Shown: positions 22,640-36,633 of the stretch, piece after piece
Layout: every line of letters begins with the position of its first letter
Position numbering within the stretch: the first letter of the stretch is position 1
Assembly: GCF_030272615.1 (NCBI RefSeq)
Contig: NC_081412.1
Coordinates: 674,310,323 to 674,374,322, forward strand
DNA: 64,000 nt
Reading direction: 5' to 3'
From: Cryptomeria japonica
Lineage: Eukaryota > Streptophyta > Pinopsida > Cupressales > Cupressaceae
The notes under the pieces: generated by a model
The model's database searches: none
What the model saw: the letters and a program-made list of their open reading frames with translations, nothing else
What the model was told of the DNA's origin: nothing
Made by a program: the position numbers and the translations under genes

Positions 22640-24335
22640 AATTTAAATTTGAATAATTAAATTTTAGGGGCCGTATCTACAAGCATGAGACCATTCTTAC
22701 AATTATGGAGCTGACCCCAAGATAGGTAAATGGTAATATTTGTATAAAAAATGAATATTTCGATATGTATGGTGTAATAAATAAGGGATTCATAGAAGGA
22801 GGTGTATAAATGGAGAGGATATGGATAAAAGTATGAAAAATTATGTAAATGGATAAATGTGCTCAAGAGAAGGAATCAAGTCCACAGTTACACAAGATTG
22901 GATATTTATTGATATGTAATTTACTTATGCAATTATCTCAAAATAGGAGCAAAAATAAATGGAAAATTAACATGTGTATCAAAATATTTCTTTGTTGGCA
23001 CATATATATAAGTATACAAAAAATTCATTAAATTAGTCAAATTATATAATGAAACAAATTGATTTGATTCACACAATTCACTTTTTCCTAAAAGTATACA
23101 ACTCTAACCTTAGATTTGCATGAGAGAGTATATTAAAAAATATGCCAATGCTCCTTTATAAGATGAGGGTGCTTGAATTTTATATCTATTAAAATATGAA
23201 TATAAATCCCATTAAAATTTATAAAAAATACTTGTAAGAAGAATAGTTAATGATTGTCTACTAAGCTTAGTTATGTAGTGTATTTACGTAGAGATAAGTG
23301 ATGGAATACAATAATATATTTTTAAAATTATGGATGAAAATTATTACATTGATTGGGTGATATACTCAAGGTGCATATTATTGAATTAACTCTAAGAATT
23401 GGGTACATCTTTGTAATAGTGAATTTCAACCTTAAAATTTTCCTTTTTATTTAAACTTTGGCTATGTTATCATTTTCATACAAGAATGATTGTATAAGTG
23501 GAAAGGTTTTAGCTAGGTTGGCACATAACAGAATAAAATACTATGTAAAAAAAGAGTGAAACAATGCAAATACTTAGAAATATAATAAAAGTACTTATGA
23601 ATGCTCAATAATAATAGGCCCCTTCGAGTAGTCAAACCTATAAAAATATCCAAAAATAAATAGAATTCAAATTATGATGTCCTCTTAGACTTCCTCAACT
23701 ATGTAGATCTACTAGTTGATCTAGTTGGATATGATGGTGCCCTCTAATCTACAGGTAGTTCTTTCTCATATAGATATTTATAGTACTCAACCTCATGCAA
23801 ACCTTTCAATCTTCACCACTATAGGAGCCAATTCCTATGTACCTAATAGTTCTTGAGCTTCATGCCTATCTACATGAACCCATTGTAGATCTAATTGAGC
23901 CTATTCTAGTTGAATAGCTAGTGCATCTCTCTCTGATCTTAGTTGAACCTCCTCTTCCCCATCTTCTCATTTTTTATCTCAAGCCTCATCTTCCTCCCTC
24001 ATTAATATTTCTATCTTTCTCTATAGGTTATCCCCTTATCTCACTCCACATCCATTTCCTCATACTATCTATCCCTCTCTAACTATAGGCTATCCCTCCC
24101 TTGGACTACTTGATCCCTTGTGTGAGTCTCATCTATCTTCCTCCAACATAATTTTAACTACGATAATGCAATAGCTATCCACACGTGTGTTCTCATCTTC
24201 CTTCACATCCTATTGATCCTCATCCAACTCCATCTCCTAAACCTCATCCCCACTCACTCATTGTCTCACCCTTGACAAACCCATACTATCACCACCAACC
24301 TTTGTTAGACCTACCTAACACCTCCACCTCCTCAA
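22640..24335. repeat. 1.7-kb dispersed repeat, copy 1
   Basis: Matches 62143-63825 in the same orientation throughout, from AATTTGAATAATTAAATTT to the stretch containing TTCACATCCTATTGATCCTC, with many substitutions and short indels. There is no coding frame; the right half is pyrimidine-rich. No terminal repeats were found, so its class is unknown; it could be a diverged LTR or part of a larger element. Confidence 0.7.
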
Positions 24336-24530
24336 TCACTCCATCTCCACCCATCACTTCCCCAACATTAGGAATCATTAGTGTCACTAGATGATGATAT
24401 ACCCACCACTCTACATAGTCAAGAGAAATGCTCATATTTTCTACCTCTAGTCCTAGCAATGAAGGTAGTAGATAAAGATATAACCATCTTTAACTTCAAA
24501 ACTATAAGATTTCCACAATCCATTCAAATA

Positions 24531-24664
24531 TTGTTAGTAGTTTTTGAGTTTGATTGTGTGAGATTTTTTTTTTATATCAACATTTCGAATCACAGAGTGT
24601 GATTTGAAATGTTGACGATCAAAAAAAATAATCTCACACAATAAAACCTGAAAAATACTAACAA
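24531..24664. mobile_element. Fold-back (MITE-like) element of ~134 bp
   Basis: Two arms of about 60 bp are reverse complements with few mismatches: the left begins TTGTTAGTAGTTTTTGAG, the right ends AAAAATACTAACAA, and the hinge is near ATCACAGAGTGTGAT. A near-perfect inverted repeat of this size is typical of small DNA-transposon derivatives. No clear target duplication flanks it. Confidence 0.6.
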
Positions 24665-24917
24665 CATCTTGAACTTGTCCAAAATCTATACTTAGACATC
24701 CCCCATGGATCAATCTCTCAATTCATTGGAGAACAAACTACCTCCCTCAATGGCTTACCCTATGGTAAGCTAGACTTTCACCACACTCTATGTGATATAT
24801 ATTGTTCTATGGCATATGGAGTTTACCTAGAATAAAGAAACATGTTGTCTATACATACATCAACTTCTAATCACCACTTAGTGAGGCCTCAAAAAAAATT
24901 CATGGTCTCTACTCTAC
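24665..24917. other. Intergenic, nothing recognised
   Basis: No coding frame, repeat or motif that I can support. Confidence 0.4.
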
Positions 24918-25026
24918 CTAATAAATTTCATTAATCACTATTTGCTAGAGGGAAAATCTCTCATCCATGACTACCTCATGAATTCATCATACGAATACAC
25001 ATATGCTTGTTTGTGTGATCTATGTA
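24918..25026 (+). repeat. Fragment of the LTR found at 3703-4943
   Basis: About 100 bp match 4836-4943 (TTTCATTAATCACTATTTG, ATACACATATGCTTGTTTGT), and both stop at GATCTATGTA. It is a remnant of a second copy of that LTR family. Confidence 0.75.
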
Positions 25027-26190
25027 GCACTACAATATGCCTTATAATAGCTAAATTATCTCATTCCAGGTCAAATGCAATAGTGTAGCTTTGCACCCCA
25101 AAATTCTCCCATCTCTATAGACAACCATTTTCATATCCATGTATAGTTGAGCGAGAACACATGGATCCTTGTAAATACTACCCCTCTAACACCATTATTT
25201 CCAATATGAATCTTCATCTTTGAATAGGGTAAGTGGACAAAGATGGTGGTCAAAAAGGGGGTATAAGTGGACACTTTTTTTCTGAAATCAAGTGAACCTG
25301 AACTTGGAGGCAAAATTTGAAAGTCATCCACTCAAGATATGAAGATAATCTAAAAACAAATACTGTAGTACTCTTAATCTAGTTTCCAAAATACTAAACT
25401 TTTTCAAAATTGGATAAGATTAAGGAGGTCAAATCCTTCGCGCATGAAAAACATAACATAGTGTCTGACGTGCGCATCAAAAAAGTCATAGTTAGATTTA
25501 GTATTTTGACAAATCCTTTGGCAGAAAGATAGTTAAGAGTGAGCACTAGAAGATGTGTATTTGTTTGTAATTTTTTGTTGCGTATTTGTTTTTTTATGAT
25601 TTTTCCAATCTAGCACATCCTGAAAATTAGGTACCTGTTCGTGCGTGAAGCATAAGTTGCACTAAACAAATCGAAAATACATTTTATTTTATTTTATATT
25701 GTAAAGAATCAAGTGCACTTCAATAATATATAAAGTTTTTTAAATTTGGATTAGTATATCAAAAGTTATTAAAAAAATGGTGCACCTATGTCTATGAGAA
25801 CTATGCAGACACTAGTAAAATAAATTCAATAATAATATGTTATTGTTGTTCAAATTGAAAAAAAATTCTATGGTTAGAAAGCTTAGAAGATGGGTGAAAA
25901 TATGGTGGCAATTTTAGAAATACCCACTTGATGAAGTGTAAACCTGATGATGACAAAGTCGATAAAATAAAACAAGTCAAAAATGAGAGAAATGGAGGGA
26001 AATCAAACTTCCAAACCGTAACTTTGTCATCTAGACCTATTTCCAAGCCTAAACAGTCAAAATCGCATACGGGGTACTTATGGTTTAAAAAGTGTGTATG
26101 GGGTACTTATGGTGTAAGAAGCACGCACACGCTCTTTTTACTATAAACAACGCGCACATGCTCTTTTTACTATAAACAGCACGTACGCGC
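25027..26190 (+). mobile_element. 5' end of an unclassified element (family X), left copy
   Basis: At 25206-25262 the phrase GACAAAGATGGTGGTCA, with flanking GGGTA...GTGGACAC, matches in reverse the DNA at 62088-62140, where it lies at the outer edge of the 59-62 kb gene region. Near 26110-26190 three units of the type CACGCACACGCTCTTTTTAC plus CTATAAA recur, again as at 61880-61990. I infer two copies of one element family in opposite orientation; class and ends are unknown. No intact gene lies here. Confidence 0.45.
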
Positions 26191-26335
26191 TATTTTATAA
26201 TATGATATTGTATATAATATGTGTATATACATATAATATATGTATAATATGATATTTTATATATAATATGTGTATACACATATAATATATATATGTATAT
26301 AATAATATATAATATATTAAGTATATATAGACATA
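26191..26335. repeat. AT-rich (TATATAATATG)n low-complexity tract
   Basis: Imperfect repeats of TATAATATGATAT / TATATACATATAATAT; slippage-type sequence. Confidence 0.8.
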
Positions 26336-26374
26336 TAAGTGTATTGTCTCCCCCTTTCAAATGCATACAAGGTG

Positions 26375-26565
26375 CCTCTCTCTCTCTCTCTCCCTCCCTC
26401 TCTCCCCTTCTCCCTTCCTCCATACCCCATCTCTCCATCTCTCCCCTTATCTCTTCCTCCATACCCCATTCCTCTCTCTCTCGCTCTCTCCCCTTCTCCC
26501 TTCCTCCATACCCCATCCCTCTTTCTCTTCTTCTCTCCCTCCCTCCCTCCATACCCCACTGCAAC
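26375..26565. repeat. CT-rich array with CTTCCTCCATACCCCAT units
   Basis: Four copies of CTTCCTCCATACCCC or a close form are separated by CTCT runs. The same composite recurs at 27715-27890 and 28390-28660. Long frames through it are an effect of composition, not genes. Confidence 0.85.
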
Positions 26566-27087
26566 CGTTTTTGCACTTCTATAGAAGTAAGTGAATTTAT
26601 TTCTTGTCTGCAACTTCCTCTTTGATTTTTATCATGTATGATCTCCTAAGAAAATTGACTGATGGATTTGTAGGTGTATATTGAATAGGAGGAATAGGGT
26701 TTGAAATTGAACCACGGGTGCATTACCATGACAAACAAAGAAACCTACAACAATATTCTTCTCGAATGTGTTTTTAATGAGTAGAGAAGATGTGCAAAAT
26801 AGTGTCAACAAAGCAACATGATGAGTCAGAGTACCTGCAATATGTTTTTCAGAAGGAAACAACCGGTAGGAAGAGAAAGAGGGAGAGTAACACAGATGAT
26901 GTCCTGGAGAATGATAGTGGTGGGTATGTGAGAGTTCTCATGTTGTTACACAATGCCTGTCACCTAAAGAAATTAAAGTTTGTTGAATGCATGGTAGTGG
27001 TAGTATATGATGATCATCACTTGTCAAACGGCTTGGAACGATACATACCCATGAAAGAAATCAAGTGTGTAATTCTTATAGTCATAA
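26566..27087 (+). other. Possible decayed exons of family X
   Basis: A donor-like AGAAGTAAGTGAATTT at about 26583 is shared with 29491. The following frame 26790-27119 encodes a basic stretch resembling a nuclear localisation signal (GRKRKRESN) and an acidic patch before GGTGGGTATGTGAG, another donor-like site. It may be coding remnant of a transposon; the evidence is weak and I name no product. Confidence 0.25.
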
Positions 27088-28390
27088 TCGAGATCAGTCC
27101 AATAACCTTGCAAATTTAACAGCATCATATGTTTTAGAACTTAGGTAGTACTCTTAGGGTTAGGTCAAGCTCTTACACTTGCTTTTTAGCGAAGCCTCAT
27201 TGTTTTCTCGCTTGGAGTCTCTTTTATGCTGACAATGGTCTAACTTAGCTATATCAAAACTAAACTACTAATGTTCTATTGTATGATGTTCTATTCATAA
27301 CTTTAAATTTAATATATCATTTTATTAGCCCACCATATGACCCCTTAGGTGTCATTAGAGGTCATATCATTTCCTAAGAGGTCATATGGTGTCCTGTGAC
27401 CCCTTAGGACACCATATGACCCATTAAGACACCATACGACACATAACAACACCATATGGTGTCCTAAGGGGTCATAGGATGCCATGTGACCCCTCGGGAC
27501 ACCAATGACCCATAACAACACCATATGGTGTTCTAAAGGGTCATATGGTGTTCTATGACCCCTTAGGACACTATTTGGTGTCTTTATAGGTCCTATGGTG
27601 TGCTAAGGGATAATATAATGTCATATGACCCCTTAGGACACCCTATGACCCCTTAGATGTTGTTAGGGGTCATATTGTGTTCTAAGGGTCATATTGTGTC
27701 CTGGATTCGATCTCTCTTCCTCTCCCTCCCCCCTCCTTCTTCTCTCCCTCTCTCCCTCTCCCTCCCTCCCTCTCTCTCTCCCCTTCTCCCTTCCTCCATA
27801 CCCAATCCCTCTCTCTCTCTCTCTTGCTCTCTCCCCTTCTCCCTTCCTCCATACCCCATCCCTCTTTCTCTTCTTCTCTCCCTCCCTCTTTCTCTTCTTT
27901 TGTAATTCCTATAGTCACAATCAAGATCAGTCCTATAACCTTGCAAATTTAATAGCATCATATGTTTTAGAACTTAGGCAATACTCTTAGGGTTAGGTCA
28001 AGCTCTTACACTTGCTTTTTAGCGAAGCCTCGTTGTTTGTTCACTTGGAGTCTCTCTTAAACTGACAATGGTCTAACTTAGCTATATCAAAGCTAAACTA
28101 CTGATGTTCTATTGTATGATGTTCTATTCATAACTTTAAATTTAATATATCATTTTATTAGCCCACCATATGACCCCTTGGGTGTCATTAGAGGTCATAT
28201 TGTTTCCTAAGAGGTCATATGGTGTCCTGTGACCCCTTAGGACACCATATTACCCCTTAAGACACTATATGACACATAACAACACCATATGGTGTCCTAA
28301 GGGTTCATGTGGTGTTCTATGACCCCTTAGGACACTATTTGGTATCGTTATAGGTCCTATATTGTGTTATTTGGTGTTGTTATAGGTCCC

Positions 28391-29085
<695 letters not shown>

Positions 29086-29099
29086 CATTCACATTTTTT

Positions 29100-29365
29100 C
29101 TACTACCAATAGCGCATACGAGATACTGAACCTATTAGTTCACTGTCCTGCCATAACATTTTTAAGGCATAGGAGCGCGTACGTGGTGCTTATTACTTGT
29201 AAGCATGTATGAGGTACTGAGCCCATTATTTGGTACCCTACGATAATAGTTTTTAGGCTTAGGAGCGCGTACATGCTACTTATTAGTACAGAATCGGAAA
29301 AAAAAAAAATCGTTGGGCTTGCCAACATTTTATGGACTAACAACATGTACGCGGTTATTAATGTA
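29100..29365 (+). repeat. CpG-rich GCGCGTACGTG-type array, left copy
   Basis: AGCGCATACGAG, AGCGCGTACGTGGTGCTTAT, AGCGCGTACATGCTACTTAT and CATGTACGCGG recur at intervals of 40-80 bp. The same words in the same density occur at 61860-62080. In such AT-rich DNA this is striking and suggests subterminal repeats of a mobile element. Confidence 0.6.
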
Positions 29366-30334
29366 GTGTGTATGCAGTACATAGACATAGTTTTAGTTGC
29401 CCAAGAGCCTCAACAACCTCAAAAGAAGTTTTTGAGGTCATTGAAGGCCCCTCTGGAACTGTGTCTGCACTTTTATCACTGTTTTATACATAGAAGTAAG
29501 TGAATTTTTTGTTTTTGCATGATTTCAAATAATTGAATTGTTGTTCTTATTAGTTTTGTCAATAGTATTGTGATTGTTTAATAGTTTGATTCTAAAAAAC
29601 AGTGATAAGATGCATATTTATGGTTATTTGTTTGTTTATGAACTTTTGTTTACATATATATGTAATATGATTCTATTTAGGAAAATCGATATCAACCATG
29701 GGAAAGAACAAGCGAGGAACAATGGAACAATGAGAGGTTGAAAAGGAAAGACAAAGGCAACGTATGAAGAAATTATGTGACATAAGAACAATGGGAGAAG
29801 AAGGTATGTCATCCTCAACATCTCAATTTGATTTACCAAACGAACATAATACACCTAATGAAATTTAAGAAGATACATTTGGGTATGTGCAAGATCATGG
29901 GGGGCCAAAAAGTGTTAATGGAAAAACAAATGCATTTTAAACCTTTCCAAACACGCCAAAATCTGCTTTGACTTTTTGTTTGGGTCGGCCAAAATTTGAA
30001 TTTGGTTTGGTAATACCAAACCAAATCGGATATCCAATTTGTGATGTCACTATTGTGATGTCATACTTTTTTTCAAATCGGATATCCATTTCTCTCAACA
30101 TAAAAAATATAGTTTAGTGAAATGGGCATAACGTTTGCGTTTCTTATCAAAATGTTGACTTTTTACAGGCATTGGAAAGGTAATTCAGAGACCTATCAAA
30201 TGGATGAGGTAGTTTGATGATATTATGGAATAAAAACTAATTATAATTATTTAAAGTTTGTCCTTGAATTTTAAAACTTTAAATACTCACAAATTTTGCA
30301 TACAAAGTCTCATTTTTTTCCTATCATCTCCTTT
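29366..30334 (+). other. Decayed coding fragments, then AT-rich DNA
   Basis: A frame at about 29390-29503 (QEPQQPQKKF...) ends near a donor-like AAGTAAGTG. Another at 29699-29870 (MGKNKRGTMEQ, stop, EVEKERQRQRM) is broken by TGA. They lie just downstream of the CpG-rich array, as the 59-62 kb gene lies beside its own array, so they may be the start of a related transposon gene. The product is not recognised. Nothing is seen from 30000 to 30334. Confidence 0.3.
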
Positions 30335-31445
30335 ATCTGTCACTTATCTATCTATACTTATATAATATATTTTATCTATCTCTTTCTTCTCTACTTATGT
30401 CACTTATTTTCTCATCTCATATAGATAAATAAATTCCCAAGTTACATGCATCTCTACATATATCTGCACCTTTCTATTCCTATCTCCCCCTCTCCCACTT
30501 CATCATTGTCACTCCTTATTTCTATATTTCTATCTAATAATATCTCTTCTCTCTATTTATCTCCCTCCTTTACCTTATCCTACCTATACTTATATATTAC
30601 TTGTCTCTATCACCTCCCTTCTCTCCCTATCTTGTCCCCTCTATCTCTATATCCCTATAGATCTGTCTTCATGTATATTTATATCTCATTATCTCTAAAT
30701 CTCACTTATTCACTCCATCTCTCCCTCAATTTGTCTTACTCTGTCTATCACTTTCTATCCATATATATCTCTATCTCAATCTTCACATCTCCATCTCTTT
30801 CCCTATCAATCTCTCTTAATATATGTTCCTCTATCTTTATATATCTTCCTCTATACATGATTAATCTACTTCTTTGTCTCTTCCTCTATCGCCCTCTTGA
30901 AGTATCTTTCCCTTTCTCTACCTTTATCTCTTTATTTTCTCCATCTTTATATATCTTTGGCTCTCTCCCCACATCCTTCTCTATAGTGCCTTTATATATC
31001 TCTATATCTTCCTCTTTCTCTCTCTCCCTCTCTATCTATCCCTATCTATAATCTCTATCTCTCTTTCTCACTCTCTTGCACTATTTATATCTCTCTATCT
31101 ATCTATATTTCTCTTCCTTTATATCTCTTTATCTCTTCCTTTTTTTATCTCTCTCTTTACCCCTCTCTATCCTTTTTTCTTCATCTCTTTATATATTTAT
31201 CTTTGTCTTTACCTCTCTCTTTTTCTATATCTATTCATCTCCCTCTCCCTTTATCTTCATTTTTTATCTCTATTGTCCTCTCTCCTTTTTAATATCTAGA
31301 TATAGTCTACCTCTTTCTATCCATCCTTGTCCTTTAGATTTTTCCCATCTCACTTCATACTCCTTAATATCTATATCTCTATTTATGTCCTTGTCCTTTA
31401 GTTCTTTTCCCTCTCTTTAGTTCTTCATCTCTCTTCACCCTTATA
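30335..31445. repeat. Low-complexity TATCTCTATCTC pyrimidine/AT tract
   Basis: Irregular mixture of TATC, TCTC and TTTATATCTC units on the plus strand. Long Ser/Leu/Ile-rich frames here reflect composition only. Confidence 0.9.
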
Positions 31446-31459
31446 TCTCTCCTTATTTG

Positions 31460-34400
31460 AAACTTAGTATATATGGTCTCCTAATGGGTTATATCATGTC
31501 CTAAGGGTTCATAGAACATCATATGACACTTTAGGACATAATATGACCCCTAACGATACCATATGGTCTCCTAAGGGGTCATATGGTGTCCTAAGGGGTC
31601 ATAAAACACCATATGACCCCTTAAGACACAATAAGACCCCTAATGACACCATATGGTGTCCTAAGGGGTCATAAGACACCAAGTGATCCCTTAGGACACC
31701 ATATGACCCCTAATGACACAATGTGGCATCCTAAAGGGTCACATTGTGTCCTAAGGGGTCATAGGATACCATATGACCCCCTAGGACACTATACGACCCA
31801 TAACACCATATAGTGTCCCAAGGGGTCATATGGTGTCCTAAGGGGTCATAGAATGCCATATGACCCATTAGGACACAATATGACCCATGACGACACCTAA
31901 GGGGTTATATAGTGTCTTGAGGGATCATAGGACACCATATGACCCCTTAGAACACCATACGACCCCTTACGACACCATATGGTGTCCTAAGGGGTCATAT
32001 GGTATCCTAAGGGGTCATATAACACCATATGAACCCTTATAACACAAGAAGACCCATAACGACATGATATGGTGTCCTAAGGGGTCATATGGTGTCAGGA
32101 GACACCATATGACCCCTTAGGACATAATATAACCCCTAACGATACCTAAGGGGTCATATGGGGTCCTAAGGGGTTATATGATGTCCTAGGAACCTTTAGG
32201 ACACAATATGACCCCTTAGCACACCATACAACCCCTAACGACACCATATGGTTTCCTAGAGGGTCGTAGGATACCATATGACCCGTTAGGACACAATATG
32301 ACCCTCACAACACCTAAGGGGTCATAGGACATCATATGACCCCTAAGGACACTATATGGTGTCTTAAGGGGTCATATTTATCCTAAGGGGTCATAGGATA
32401 CCATATGACCCCTAACAACACAAAATGACACCTAATGATACCTAAGGGGTCATATGATGTTCTAAGGGATCATAAGACACAATTTGACCCCTTATCACAC
32501 CGTATGACCCCTAATGACACCATATGGTGTCGTAAGGGGTCATATGGTGCCCTAATGGGTCATAGAACACCATATGACCCCTCAGGATTCCATATGATAC
32601 ATAATGACACTATATAGTGTCCTAAGGGGTCATAGGACACCATATGACCCCTTAGAGGACCATAAAACTCATAACAACATAATATGGTGTCTTAGAGGGT
32701 CATAGAACACCATATGACCCCTTAGAACACCATACGATCCATAACAATACCATGTGGTGTCTTAAGGGGTCATAGGACACAATATTACCCCTTAGGACAT
32801 AATATGACCCCTAAAAATGTCATATAGTGTCCTAAGGGGTCATAGGACACCATATGACCCCTTAGGACACCATACGACCCCTTACGACACCATATGGTTT
32901 CCTAAGGGGTCGTATGGTATCCCAAGGGGTCATATAACACCATATGACCCCTTAGAACATAACAAAACCCATAACAACATGATATGGTGTCCTAAGGGGT
33001 TGTATGGTGTCATGACACACCATATGACTCCTTAAGACACAATATGACCCCTAATGAAACCTAAGGGGTCATATAGTGTCCTAAGGGATTATATGATGTC
33101 CTAGGAACCTTTAGAACACAATATGACCCCTTAGCACACCATACAACCCCTAACAACACCATATGGTGTCCTAAGGGGTCGTAAGACACCATATAACTTG
33201 TTAGGACACAATGTGACCCCTACCAACACCTAAGGGGTCAGATTATGTCCTAAGGGGTCATAGGACACTATATGACCCCTAAGGACACTGTACGATGTAC
33301 TAAGGGGTCATACTGTGTCCTAAGGGGTCATAGCACACCATATGACCCCTTAGCACACCATACGACCCCTAACGACACCATATGGTGTCCTAAGGGATCA
33401 TATGCTATCCTTAGGGGTCATATAACACCATATGACCCCTTAGGACACCATACGACACATAATTACACCATATGGTGTCCTAAGGGGTCATAGGACACTA
33501 TATGACCCCTTAGGAGACCATACAACCCATAACAACATAATATGATGTCTTAGAGGGTCATAGAATACCATATGACCCCTTAGAACACCATACGATCCAT
33601 AACGACACCATGTGGTGTCCTAGGGTGTCATAAGACACAATATGACCCCTTAGGACATAATATGACTCCTAACGATGCCATATAGTGTCCTAAGGGGTCA
33701 TACAAAATCATATGACCCCATAGAACACCATACGACCCTTTACGACACCATATGGTGTCCTAAGGAGTCATATGGTATCCTAAGGGGTCATATAAAACCA
33801 TATGACCCCTTATAACACAAGAAGACCCATAACAACATGATATGGTGTCCTAAGGGGTCATATGGTGTCACGAGACACCATATGACCCCTTAGGACACAA
33901 TATGACCCCTAATGATATCTAAGGGGTCATATGGTGTCTTGAGAGGAATATGATGTCCTAGGAATCTTTAGGACACAATATGACCCCTTAGCACACCATA
34001 CAATCCCAAACGACACCATATGGTGTCCTAAGGAGTCGTAGGACACTATATGACCTGTTAGGACACAATATGACCCCTAACAACACCTAATGGGTCATAT
34101 TGTGTCCTAAGGGGTCATAGGACACCATATGACCCCTAAGAACACAAAATGATGCCTAACGATACCTAAGGGGTCATATGGTGTTCTAAAGGATCATAGG
34201 ACACCATATGACCCCTTAGCACACCGTGTGACCCTTAATGACACCATATGGTGTCCTAAGTGGTCCTATGGTATCCTAAAGGGTCATAGAACACCATGTG
34301 ACCCCTTAGGACACCCTATGATGCATAATGAAACTATATGGTGTCGTAAGGGGTCATAGGACACCATATGACCCATTAGGAGACCATACGACTCATAACA

Positions 34401-35343
34401 ACATAAAAATGGTGTCCTAAGGGGTCATAGAACACCATATGACCCCTTAGAACACCATACAACCCATAACGACACCATGTGGTGTCCTAAGGGGTCACAA
34501 GACACAATATGGCCCCTTAGGACATAATATGACCCCTAACGACATCATATAGTGTCCAAAGGGGTCATAGGACACCATATGACACCTTAGGACACAATAC
34601 GACCCCTTAGGACATAAAATAAACCCTAATGACACCTAAGGGGTCATAGGACACCATACGAAACATAACAAAAACTAAATGGTATTCTAAGGGGTCATAT
34701 GGTGTCCTAAGGTGTCATAGGACACCATATGACCCCTTAGGACACCATACGACCCATAGCACCATATAGTCTCCCAAGCATATGGTGTCTTAAGGGGTCA
34801 TACGACACCATATGACCCATTAAGACACAATAAGACCCCCGATGACAGCTAATGGATCATATAATGTCCTAAGGGTTCATAGGACACCATATGACCCCTT
34901 AGGACACCATACAACTCCTTGCGACACTATATGGTGTCCCAAGGGTCGTATGGTATCCTAAGGGGTCATATAATGTCCTAAGGGGTCATATTATGTCCTA
35001 AGGGGTTATATAACACCATATGACCCCTTAGGACACCATAAGACCCATAACGACACCATATGATGTCCTAAGGGGTCATATGGTGTCCTAAAGGGTCATC
35101 GGACACCATATGACCTCTTAGGACATAGTATGAGCCCTAACAAAACCTAATGGATCATATGGTGTCTAAGGGGTCATACGATGTCTTGTGACCCCTTAGG
35201 ACACAATATGACCCCTTAGCACACCATACAACCCCCAACGACACCATATGGTGTCCTAAGGGGTCATAGGATACAATATGACCCGTTCGGAAACAATATG
35301 ACCCCTAACAATACCTAAGGGGTCATAGGATACCATATGACCC
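31460..35343. repeat. 3.9-kb minisatellite with units in both orientations
   Basis: The 20-bp word CCATATGACCCCTTAGGACA and its reverse complement occur well over a hundred times, interleaved rather than in one direction, with joining words such as CCTAACGACA. Neighbouring opposite units could fold into short hairpins. A rare variant, CCTAGGAAcCTTTAGG, recurs at 32185, 33100 and 33957, so there is a higher-order period of about 0.86-0.92 kb. No genes are present. Shorter blocks of the same word lie at 27325-27690 and 28165-28390. The right edge is cut by the LTR at 35344. Confidence 0.93.
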
Positions 35344-36123
35344 TGTATATGGTGAAAATGGATAACAATAATAATGATATTGAAAAGCTAAATGAATTCA
35401 ACCACAAAACCCTACCCTAACAACAACAAAGATCCACCATAACATATGAAGATTACCTATGACAATGCAAATCAAACGAAATCACAAAGATTATACCATC
35501 ACATGTCCAATAGGGTTTGGATCTCCATTCTTCCTATCTCCATTGATCTTGCTTGATATATTTGCTCTTAGATTTTATGTGCACAAGAGCTCAACAAAGA
35601 AAGGAATGTGGTTGCAAGTAGCATTGCATATGCCAAGTAGTCAATTGATCAAGTAGTTAGTTAGGTCATTAAGGTTTGATAATGAAGGAAGCATCTCCTT
35701 ATATAGAAGACACTATATGAAATGGAGGGATAAGATTGAGAGGTGTAAAAGGAGGTTGGCTATGATTAGAGGGTAGGTAAAAGAAATAATAAAATAATGA
35801 GAGGGGTAGGTAGTGTATGAATTAAGAGATGAACGACATGTGTCATGGGTAGAAAAGGTTAATGAATTAATTAAATAAATAAAGATTTATTTAATTAATA
35901 GAAGAAGTGGGATCAATTAAATAAATAAGATATTTATTTAATTTAGGAAAAGGATAATTTAAATAAATAAATGTATTTATTTAAATGAGAAATAAGGCTA
36001 GAAGAGGATAAATGAATTAATTAAATAAATAAAGATTTATTTAATTAATAGAAGAATTAAGCTTAGATAATTAAATAAATAAAATATTTATTTAATTAGA
36101 CTGGACAATTTTGCGTGTCTACA
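35344..36123 (-). repeat. LTR-A (3' LTR) of the gypsy element
   Basis: 780 bp, inserted directly in the minisatellite. It carries a TATA box on the minus strand (35698-35705) and AT-rich AATTAAATAAATAAAGATTT repeats. Confidence 0.9.
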
Positions 36124-36134
36124 TTTTGCCCCAC
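36124..36134 (-). other. Polypurine tract of the gypsy element
   Basis: The minus strand reads GTGGGGCAAAA directly before the LTR start TGTAGAC. The copy at 48258 has one substitution in it. Confidence 0.75.
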
Positions 36135-36633
36135 TTTGAGACAATGCGGCTTGTTGCGTTGTTTCAAAGAAGATAAGATGAACTGATACAGAGTTGCCCC
36201 AAGATGGGAATGATATGCCCCCTCGAGAGATTGGATGAAAATGTGTGAAAAGACCATAGACAATCTCTCAATAAGAAAGAAAGGCTAGAATGGACTGACT
36301 AGATAGAGTGACAAAGTCACGGGATAACGAAGACTGACTCGAGAAACGAGCACTAAAGCAGTCTATAAGATAGACCACGAGGGAAATACATCCTCATTGT
36401 CATCTACACATCCAAGAGATCAGAGTACAGAGCGAGAATAGAGCAGCAGCAATGGCCTTTGTTCACAGATTCAACAGCGTTCGCCGATTCCAAAGGCCAG
36501 CAGAGGCAGGAGAGCTGGTAAGTACCACAAAACCTCTTCGTACTTTGTTGCATTTATTGTTGTCATTAATGCATGCTAGGTAATGTAATAAATGTGCTTA
36601 GAATATGGTCCAAAAAAATGTCAAAAACATCTA

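Noticed and set aside
25027-25060. CACTACAA start considered as a CACTA transposon terminus
   Set aside because: No matching inverted end or 3-bp target duplication found; it simply follows the LTR fragment.
30446-31420. Long Ser/Leu/Ile-rich frames
   Set aside because: Low-complexity pyrimidine/AT DNA lacks stops by composition; no protein features.
32435-33493. Short frames such as PYDPLGHHTTPNDTIWCPKG in the minisatellite
   Set aside because: They are translations of the 20-bp unit, occur in several frames and are not conserved as coding.
31460-35343. CRISPR-like spaced repeats
   Set aside because: Units occur in both orientations, joining words are themselves repeated, there are no unique spacers and the DNA is plant-like.
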